In this document: piece by piece, positions 1 through 4,508 of the stretch
Position numbering within the stretch: the first letter of the stretch is position 1
Layout: each line of letters opens with the position of its first letter
Assembly (NCBI GenBank): GCA_030643345.1
Contig: DAOWMA010000060.1
Span: 1 to 9,021 of the forward strand
Reading direction: 5' to 3'
Length of the DNA stretch: 9,021 bases
From: Spirochaetaceae bacterium
GTDB taxonomy: Bacteria; Spirochaetota; Spirochaetia; B11-G9
The notes under the pieces: model-generated
Seen by the model: the letters and a program-made list of their open reading frames with translations, nothing else
Database searches by the model: none
Told to the model about the DNA's origin: nothing
Translations under genes and position numbers: made by a program

Positions 1-422
1 TCATCTTTCGTGTAGAAGGGACCTACCGGTTTCGAAGGATCTCTAAAATCGGGATCATTCGCATCCACCACAACCTGGGTGACCACCGTGCACACTGGTA
101 CTTTGTAGGGTGTTTCCTTCTTCAAATGGAACCCGATCCGGTTCTGCATCATCCAACCGAGCTGCCCCTGGGTCATGGCCCCGCACACCGCAAGGGTTTG
201 AGGTGGCACTTTGTCTTTTCCTTCATCCTGCTGGATAAGAAGGGCTCCCGCCTGGGGGCCGTTTCCATGAGTCAGAACAACGGTATATCCGGCATTGATG
301 ATCGAGCAGATCTGGTACGCGGTTTTATCCACGTTTTCAAACTGTTCTTCCGTCGTTCCGGCCTGGGCAGCTTGTTTTATTGCATTCCCGCCGAGGGCAA
401 TGACTACAAGATTTTCTCTCAT
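1..422 (-). CDS. arcC: Carbamate kinase, N-terminal 140 residues (3' end beyond window)
   Basis: Carbamate kinase transfers phosphate from carbamoyl phosphate to ADP, giving ATP and carbamate; it is the energy-yielding last step of arginine deiminase and agmatine deiminase type pathways, in the cytoplasm. The reading frame starts at the ATG complementary to 420-422 and stays open to the left edge. The translation begins MRENLVVIALGGNAIKQ and contains the amino-acid-kinase glycine-rich motif ALGGNAI and the family motif THGNGPQAGALL (about residues 51-62), followed by GAMTQGQLGWMMQN. About 170 C-terminal residues of the usual 310 or so are missing because the window ends. Its start lies 11 nt after the carbamoyltransferase stop; the AAAGG ribosome-binding site (431-435) overlaps that stop codon, which suggests translational coupling in one operon. 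Pairing with a carbamoyltransferase points to catabolic, ATP-forming use of carbamoyl phosphate. I am confident in the family. Confidence 0.95.
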   Translation of the reverse strand, partial: MRENLVVIALGGNAIKQAAQAGTTEEQFENVDKTAYQICSIINAGYTVVLTHGNGPQAGALLIQQDEGKDKVPPQTLAVCGAMTQGQLGWMMQNRIGFHLKKETPYKVPVCTVVTQVVVDANDPDFRDPSKPVGPFYTKD

Positions 423-433
423 GGTTATAACCT

Positions 434-1366
434 TTAGCTCATGATCAGAGATAGCACTGCTTTTTCGGTATGCATACGGTTTTCCGCCTCGTCATAAATT
501 GCTGCCCTGGGACCGTCCATTACCGCATCGGTAACTTCGACTCCCCTGGTCGCAGGAAGACAGTGCATAAAAATAACATCTTTGTCACATTTATCGAGAA
601 GCTGATTGGTCACCTGATAGGGGGCGAATGCTTTCGCACGCTCATTAACTTCCCCTTCCTGGCCTAACCACCACCATACATCCGAATAGACAACATGAGC
701 GTTTTTAGTACCTTCGTCGATATCCTCTGTCTGCCTGAACGACCCGCCGAATTTTTTACAGTTTTCTTCGTACTGGTCGGTCCACTTTTTTTCGATCTGG
801 TATTTCTTAGGGGCACAGTGAGTGTAGTTGATCCCCAGTTTGGAACAGAACATTGCCAATGAAAGAGTGGGATGACTCCGGTCACCGAAAAAGGAAACAT
901 TTAATCCCTCTACGTTTCCGAACCGTTCAATAATGGTATATACATCTGCCAGTGCCTGGCAGGGATGGTTAACATCAGACATGGCATTGATAACCGGTAT
1001 ATCGGCGTATTCCGCCAGTTCCTTCATTTCCTCAAAATTGTTCCACCGAATCATAATCCCATCAAGATACCGGCTTAATACCCGAGCCGTATCCTTGATC
1101 GATTCCTTTTTTCCCAGATGAAGTTCTCCCGGCTTTAGGTAAAGGGAGTAACCGCCTAATTGCTGAAAACCGAGTTCGAATGAAATCCGTGTTCTCGTGG
1201 AAGGCTGATCGAAAATCAGTCCCAGGCTCTTTCCTTTCAGGATGGGCTGATAGATCCCCCTCTTGGCTTCCAGCTTCAGTTCCCTGGTAGTCTCCATTAT
1301 GAGCAGAAGCTCTTCCCGGGTAAAGTCATTGATCGCCATGAAATCTTTTCCAGTTAAACTATGCAT
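434..1366 (-). CDS. Carbamoyltransferase of the ornithine/putrescine family, substrate uncertain (310 aa)
   Basis: Cytoplasmic enzyme of the aspartate/ornithine carbamoyltransferase family, exchanging a carbamoyl group between an amine and phosphate. Seen: carbamoyl-phosphate site STRTR (residues 56-60), the loop GKKESIKDTARVLSR (about 85-99), HPCQ (134-137), HCLP (268-271) and DEAENR (292-297). The length is normal for the family. The amino-acid-binding loop is not that of an OTCase: where OTCases have D-x-W-x-SMG, this protein reads DVWWWLG (229-235), so Ser and Met are replaced by Trp233 and Leu234. The segment equivalent to the ornithine-binding Asn-Asn also differs (GDRSHPTLSL, 161-170). 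The stretch HCLPATRGVEVTD resembles putrescine carbamoyltransferase, but the C-terminal helix typical of that enzyme is absent. Start: ATG at 1366, preceded 5 nt upstream by GGAGG; an upstream TTG at 1378 lies inside this site and is rejected. It is first in an operon with carbamate kinase, so it probably runs in the phosphorolytic direction. Family certain, substrate unknown. Confidence 0.93.
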   Translation of the reverse strand: MHSLTGKDFMAINDFTREELLLIMETTRELKLEAKRGIYQPILKGKSLGLIFDQPSTRTRISFELGFQQLGGYSLYLKPGELHLGKKESIKDTARVLSRYLDGIMIRWNNFEEMKELAEYADIPVINAMSDVNHPCQALADVYTIIERFGNVEGLNVSFFGDRSHPTLSLAMFCSKLGINYTHCAPKKYQIEKKWTDQYEENCKKFGGSFRQTEDIDEGTKNAHVVYSDVWWWLGQEGEVNERAKAFAPYQVTNQLLDKCDKDVIFMHCLPATRGVEVTDAVMDGPRAAIYDEAENRMHTEKAVLSLIMS

Positions 1367-1370
1367 ATTT

Positions 1371-1376
1371 TCCTCC
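1371..1376 (-). promoter_or_regulatory. Ribosome-binding site that fixes the carbamoyltransferase start
   Basis: GGAGGA on the minus strand, close to the Shine-Dalgarno consensus. The GGAGG core lies 5 nt before the ATG at 1366-1364. A longest-ORF call would begin at the TTG at 1378-1376, but that would make the ribosome-binding site part of the coding sequence and leave the TTG without its own site. The protein therefore starts MHSLTGKDF and is 310, not 314, residues long. Confidence 0.85.
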
Positions 1377-1397
1377 AAATTTAATTAAGTTCGTTTT

Positions 1398-1415
1398 AAC
1401 TTATATATTTCCGAT
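1398..1415 (-). promoter_or_regulatory. AT-rich region between leader ORF stop and carbamoyltransferase, including a small hairpin
   Basis: On the minus strand the leader ORF stop codon begins the inverted repeat TAAGTT, loop AAAACG, AACTTA (about 1403-1386, extending just below this interval). The stem is only 6 bp and AU-rich, so it would be weak by itself. Its position, covering the leader stop and ending 9 nt before the GGAGG of the carbamoyltransferase, is what makes it worth recording. A ribosome terminating on the leader would cover the left arm. Function is inference. Confidence 0.2.
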
Positions 1416-1466
1416 TATATTATATTTTTTTACTTTCTCTTCAGAAAGAGGTGGCATTTTTTTCAT
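1401..1466 (-). CDS. Possible 21-residue leader peptide
   Basis: A short open frame lies in the leader between the predicted transcription start (near 1505) and the carbamoyltransferase. It begins with ATG at 1466-1464 and stops at TAA 1403-1401. The peptide starts MKKMPPLSEE and is Lys- and Glu-rich, with Pro-Pro at positions 5-6. It has no signal peptide or membrane segment. Upstream on the minus strand is AAGGAG, about 14 nt from the ATG, with a second AGG about 7 nt away, so initiation is possible but not ideal. I know of no family for it. It may be a regulatory leader whose translation affects the downstream gene, or simply a chance ORF in a leader of about 125 nt. Confidence 0.3.
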   Translation of the reverse strand: MKKMPPLSEEKVKKYNIIGNI

Positions 1467-1511
1467 TTATTTTCCTATCTCTCCTTTTTGTTTGTTTGTC
1501 CGTTCGTACTA

Positions 1512-1540
1512 ACTATAAATTGTGTATTTCCATTTGTCAA
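1512..1540 (-). promoter_or_regulatory. Sigma-70 type promoter for the carbamoyltransferase-arcC operon
   Basis: On the minus strand a perfect -35 box TTGACA (1540-1535) is followed by a 17-nt spacer and the -10 box TATAGT (1517-1512), five of six consensus bases. Transcription would start near 1505, leaving a leader of about 125-140 nt before the ATG at 1366. Immediately upstream of the -35 box is a run made only of A and T (1542-1559), where an UP element would lie. The quality of both boxes suggests good activity without an activator, unlike the aminotransferase promoter in this window. Confidence 0.75.
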
Positions 1541-1541
1541 T

Positions 1542-1559
1542 AAAAAATAATTATTTTTT
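1542..1559. promoter_or_regulatory. 18-bp perfect A/T palindrome, candidate UP element
   Basis: The sequence AAAAAATAATTATTTTTT is a perfect palindrome directly abutting the -35 box of the promoter at 1512-1540. A-tracts and T-tracts at this position typically contact the RNA polymerase alpha subunit C-terminal domain and raise promoter strength. A sequence of this composition can also be palindromic by chance, and nucleoid proteins such as H-NS-like or HU proteins favour such sites. The position is seen; the function is inferred. Confidence 0.45.
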
Positions 1560-1720
1560 GCAGTCTTCAGGACAGCAATGCCAGAGTTCTACTCTTGTTA
1601 ATGACGGATTTGGGAAACCAACTTAAAGAACAAAAAAATACCTTTGTCTGGTAGAAAGTGTAAGTACTAAAAACAAACCAATAAAATCAATGCGGAGACA
1701 ATGGAACATAAATTAAAACT
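1560..1720. other. Intergenic stretch without a recognised gene
   Basis: Between the A/T palindrome and the terminator hairpin I find no convincing coding frame on either strand (only frames of fewer than 10 codons with ATG), no tRNA-like fold and no riboswitch I recognise. It would be upstream of the carbamoyltransferase promoter and downstream of the second operon, so it may hold operator sites, but I cannot name one. Confidence 0.5.
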
Positions 1721-1755
1721 TGCATAGGATTCCCGAAGCTGGGAATCACTATGCA
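1721..1755 (-). terminator. Hairpin downstream of the aminotransferase-carbamoyltransferase operon
   Basis: An inverted repeat of TGCATAG-GATTCCC against GGGAATC-(A)-CTATGCA pairs 14 bp with one bulged base around a 6-nt loop. It begins 34 nt after the stop codon of the second carbamoyltransferase on the minus strand. The following minus-strand sequence is moderately U-rich (AGTTTTAATTT) rather than a clean U tract, so it is a plausible but not textbook rho-independent terminator. It separates this operon from the promoter of the next one. It could alternatively be an mRNA-stabilising 3' hairpin. Confidence 0.6.
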
Positions 1756-1789
1756 CGCATATTGAAAAGGTATATTGTAACTGCACTGA

Positions 1790-2836
1790 TTATATACTCT
1801 TTAAAAAATCCTCAATCCTGTTTTTGTGGTAGTCAAGGGTTTCCTGTGTTGGAGTGATCCTATAAGGATTGGTAAAGTATACCAAAATAGCCATCTGAGC
1901 AGTCAGTCTGTTTTCTGCCTCATCAAAAGCAACACTATAATCACTTTCCAGGGCATCTCTGGTCACTTCCTCCTTATCATTGGCAGGAAGACAGTGTAGG
2001 AGAAGAGCTCCTGATCTGGCTTTTTTCATCAGTTCTGTGGTGATTACATAATCGGGCATAAATGCCGCCAGGCGTTCTTCTTTTTCATCAAGCTGTGTTG
2101 ACCAGTAGAAGCTGTCTCCATAGATAATATCACACTCAGATACTCTGGATACATCATCTGTTATTTCCAGAGTGGCCCCACTTTCCAGACAATTTTCCTC
2201 TGCAATTTTCACCCATTCTTCTTCCATGTGGTATTTTTTTGGTCCGATCTGTTTAAAACTCATTCCAAACCTGGTGCAGGACAGCATCAGAGAACGGCAT
2301 ACATCAGTAGCATCACCCATGAAAGCCATTGTCATATCTTCAAATTTTTTGCCCTCGGGCATATGTTCTTTAATTGTCAGAAAATCTGCCAAAATCTGAG
2401 TTGGATGATACCTGGTATCAAGAGCATTGATAACCGGAACTGTTGACATTTTTATAAGGGCATCAATAGTTTCCGGACCATTGGTTCTTGCCATAATAAT
2501 ATCACACATACGTGACAAAACTCTTGCAGTATCATCAATAGATTCTTTGCCTCCCAGATGAATGTCCCGGGGAGAAAGGAATAGTGCGTGACCTCCAAGA
2601 AGGGTTGCAGCTGTTTCAAAAGAAACCCTTGTTCTTGTAGAACCAGCTTCAAAAATCATTGCGACTGATTTGTCTTTGAAAAGATGGGGAACAGAATCAT
2701 CTCTTCTGGCTTTTTTAAGCATTGCCATCAATTCCATCATCTCTTCAAGTTCTTTTTTACTCAAATCCTGAGTAGAAACCAAGTGTTTCATACCTTTTTT
2801 ATTAAGATCTGTTGCAGTTGAACTGGGTAATTTCAT
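1790..2836 (-). CDS. Putrescine carbamoyltransferase-like enzyme (348 aa)
   Basis: Second paralogue of the ornithine/putrescine carbamoyltransferase family. Motifs seen: STRTR (66-70), GGKESIDDTARVLSR (95-109), HPTQ (144-147), HCLP (291-294) and DEAENR (315-320). Features recalling putrescine carbamoyltransferase, which splits N-carbamoylputrescine to putrescine and carbamoyl phosphate: EHMPEGKKFED followed by GDATDVC (about 157-180), absence of the ornithine-binding SMG, and a C-terminal extension (about 330-348, ending in a charged helix) like the one that locks subunits in that enzyme. However, the substrate loop reads DSFYWSTQLDEKEER (241-255), not the DVWYGLYEAE-type loop known in enterococcal enzymes, so the amine may differ. 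ATG at 2836 has GGAG 7 nt upstream. The first 15 residues extend beyond the usual family start, which matches an internal Met16 without a good ribosome site. It follows the aminotransferase after 115 bp, probably in the same operon. Family sure; putrescine specificity moderate. Confidence 0.92.
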   Translation of the reverse strand: MKLPSSTATDLNKKGMKHLVSTQDLSKKELEEMMELMAMLKKARRDDSVPHLFKDKSVAMIFEAGSTRTRVSFETAATLLGGHALFLSPRDIHLGGKESIDDTARVLSRMCDIIMARTNGPETIDALIKMSTVPVINALDTRYHPTQILADFLTIKEHMPEGKKFEDMTMAFMGDATDVCRSLMLSCTRFGMSFKQIGPKKYHMEEEWVKIAEENCLESGATLEITDDVSRVSECDIIYGDSFYWSTQLDEKEERLAAFMPDYVITTELMKKARSGALLLHCLPANDKEEVTRDALESDYSVAFDEAENRLTAQMAILVYFTNPYRITPTQETLDYHKNRIEDFLKSI

Positions 2837-2902
2837 AATATTTCTCCATTTATAGTCTTTAATTCTCTTTAACTACGATTGACCATTTATTTATATGCAA
2901 TG

Positions 2903-2935
2903 AATTGTCATAGCTCTAATTGAACTACGACAATT
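2903..2935 (-). repeat. Intercistronic inverted repeat between aminotransferase and carbamoyltransferase
   Basis: The arms AATTGTCATAG and CTACGACAATT enclose 11 nt. In DNA one position mismatches, but in RNA from the minus strand that position is a G-U pair, so all 11 pairs form in the operon transcript and not in the opposite one. It starts 16 nt after the aminotransferase stop and is not followed by a U tract, so it looks like an mRNA processing, stabilising or attenuation element rather than a terminator. The octamer AACTACGA recurs at 2871-2878 and 2923-2930. Confidence 0.45.
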
Positions 2936-2951
2936 ACTTATAAACTTATTC

Positions 2952-4297
2952 TTATTTAATTACTTCTTTCAAAGTATCCTGTAAACGGTTTAGGACCTCA
3001 TCGATTTGGTCTTTTGTTACAATTAAAGGTGGTTCAAAACGGATTGTATTGGCACTAATCAGCGTACCCGCAACTAAGACCTTGCGATGAAACAGTCCCG
3101 CTGCTACCTTATATCCTATATCTGAATCCTTAAAATGCTGACCTATCAGGAGCCCCTTTCCGGTTATACCTTTGTAAATACCTGGGTACTCAGCAGCTAT
3201 CTTTTCCAATTCGCCTATAAAATACTCGCCAAGCTCGGCTGCTCTCTCCCATAGACGATCACGGAGAGTAACCTTCAAAGTAGTAATTGCAGCCGCGCAG
3301 GACATCGGGTTCCCTCCTGTAGTAGTAGTGTGAATGAAGGGGTTCGGATCTTCAAAAGCACTCCAAATTTTTCCATTCCCCATAAATGCGCCAATGGGCA
3401 TCACACCACCTCCAAGTGATTTTGCAACGCACATAATATCGGGAACAACACCCCAGTGATCCATCCCCAGAGCTTTCCGGTCCGACCAAGCCCGGTCTGG
3501 ACCTCATCTGCGATTAGAAGAATTCCATGACGGGTACATATCTCCCGGACCTTTGGCCAGTAATCATCAGATGGAACTCTTGCGCCAGCCTCTCCCTGAA
3601 TCGGTTCAGCAATAAATCCGGCAACACCAATACCAACAGCCTCGCAGATTTCAAGCTGCTTATCCAGTGCATCTGCATCTCCGTAAGGTATGAAAAAATT
3701 TTGTGAGCCATAGGGCATAAGAGGGGACCGATAATCTTTTTTACCCATAACACTTAAAGACCCCTGGGTTTTACCATGAAATCCCTTAACTGTCGAAATG
3801 AAAGTGGTTTTCCCTGTATAAAGTTTTGCTATCTTTAGCGCACCCTCGACAGTTTCAGTCCCACTGGCAACGAAAAAAGAATGATCAATATTACCAGGAG
3901 CAATTTTTGAAAGTAGATTTGCAAGCACACCTCTTAATGGATCCATAAGCTCCTGTGTTGGTATCCCGGATTTCCCTGCCTGTGCCCTAACAGCCTCTAC
4001 AACTTCGGGGTGAGACCATCCAAGATTAAGAGCCCCATATCCACCTAGAAAATCAAGATACTTATCTCCAAATACATCCTGAAAAACAGCTCCATCACCA
4101 GACCACTCAGTACCGGCATATTCACCACTTTCGGTTACCGATTTTTTGTATTCCACCCATCCTTTGTTGAAGTGGTTTACAAAGTTATCAACCGTCTCTT
4201 TCGCTACAGTTTTCGCAGTCTGTTCATCGATCGACGGCGATTTAATAATATTAATCCATTTATCTGCATAGGCAATAGCATCATCATGTTCATTCAT
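2952..4297 (-). pseudogene. patA: Putrescine aminotransferase (PatA/YgjG type), broken by a -1 frameshift
   Basis: Class III PLP-dependent aminotransferase; the family moves an amino group from putrescine to 2-oxoglutarate, giving 4-aminobutanal. The order of motifs is that of E. coli PatA: SGTE (145-148), GFHGKTQG (172-179), EPIQGE (231-236), DEVQTGLGRTGK (264-275), then after the break VAKSLGGGVMPIG with the PLP lysine, THTTTTGGNP-like HTTTTGGNP, and VLVAGTL...RFEPPL. Reading is intact from ATG 4297 (GAGGA 7 nt upstream) to Gly278; it then continues in another frame from 3464. Restoring one G in the GGGG run at 3465-3468 rebuilds a continuous 448-residue protein, near the 459 of E. coli. 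As written, the first piece (298 aa with a nonsense tail) lacks the PLP lysine and the second (170 aa) lacks the cofactor phosphate site, so neither can work alone. No other damage is visible, so a sequencing error or a very recent mutation is likely. It heads the operon with the second carbamoyltransferase. Confidence 0.9.
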
Positions 4298-4337
4298 TTT
4301 TTTATCCTCATAAGTTATTTTTTTCTCTGGTTATATA

Positions 4338-4366
4338 ATTATAAAACATACATCAAAAATATAACC
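4338..4366 (-). promoter_or_regulatory. Candidate activator-dependent promoter of the aminotransferase operon
   Basis: On the minus strand a perfect -10 hexamer TATAAT lies at 4343-4338, but the sequence 17 nt upstream is GGTTAT (4366-4361), a poor -35 box. That hexamer is half of a dyad (4361-4377) described separately, so an activator bound there could replace -35 contacts. Transcription would start near 4331, giving a leader of about 34 nt. The inverted repeat GGTTATAT (4329-4336) / ATATAACC (4359-4366) flanks the -10 region. An alternative core, TTGTCA-N17-TTTATA, exists further upstream. Confidence 0.4.
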
Positions 4367-4377
4367 TGACCTGTTAT
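4361..4377. promoter_or_regulatory. Candidate operator, dyad 1 (ATAAC-N7-GTTAT)
   Basis: ATAAC, 7 nt, GTTAT. It covers the -35 position of the candidate aminotransferase promoter and is nearly identical in layout to the dyad at 4423-4440. The tandem ACCTGACCTG lies within it. Its placement is that of an activator site for the minus-strand operon; the neighbouring SARP/MalT-like regulator is the natural candidate. No experimental motif is known to me for this regulator. Confidence 0.35.
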
Positions 4378-4422
4378 CTTTAATAAAATATAGTTATAAA
4401 ATATCTTATCTCTAATCTGACA

Positions 4423-4440
4423 ATAACATTTTGGTGTTAT
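4423..4440. promoter_or_regulatory. Candidate operator, dyad 2 (ATAAC-N8-GTTAT)
   Basis: ATAAC, 8 nt, GTTAT; the inner bases extend the symmetry to ATAACA-N6-TGTTAT. It begins 62 bp (about six helical turns) from dyad 1 and overlaps the weak -35 region (4431-4436) proposed for the regulator gene, so it could serve autoregulation or cooperative looping. Function is inference from position and repetition. Confidence 0.35.
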
Positions 4441-4460
4441 CAATCTTTTTACCGGATAAT
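4431..4460 (+). promoter_or_regulatory. Weak candidate promoter for the regulator gene
   Basis: TTGGTG (4431-4436), an 18-nt spacer and GATAAT (4455-4460) form a weak sigma-70 like promoter with a start near 4467 and a leader of about 42 nt. The -10 box matches five of six, the -35 box only three of six. There is no recognisable Shine-Dalgarno sequence before the ATG at 4509 (the preceding bases are TATAAAAAAAT), which suggests low translation, as is common for regulators. Confidence 0.3.
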
Positions 4461-4508
4461 GGATTTCTTCTAATTCCCTATTTATGAGTAATTGACCTAT
4501 AAAAAAAT

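Noticed and set aside
423..432. Perfect palindrome GGTTATAACC just before arcC, containing the same GTTAT/ATAAC pentamers as the divergent promoter region
   Set aside because: It lies inside an operon between a ribosome-binding site and a start codon, where an operator is unlikely; one 10-bp palindrome in this composition can arise by chance.
126..437. 103-codon plus-strand open frame
   Set aside because: It is antisense to the carbamate kinase start region, whose minus-strand translation has clear family motifs (GGNAI, HGNGPQ).
434..1366. Simple annotation as anabolic ornithine carbamoyltransferase (argF)
   Set aside because: The ornithine-binding SMG and Asn-Asn signatures are replaced and the gene is coupled to carbamate kinase, so an anabolic ornithine enzyme is not supported by the sequence.
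1390..1790. Possible riboswitch or small RNA in the 411-bp gap
   Set aside because: No recognised aptamer core or conserved bulges could be found by eye; only the terminator hairpin, promoter and short leader ORF are supported.
2952..3464. Independent 170-residue gene starting at the ATG at 3464
   Set aside because: It is the C-terminal part of the aminotransferase, continuous with the upstream fragment after restoring one base, and has no ribosome-binding site of its own.
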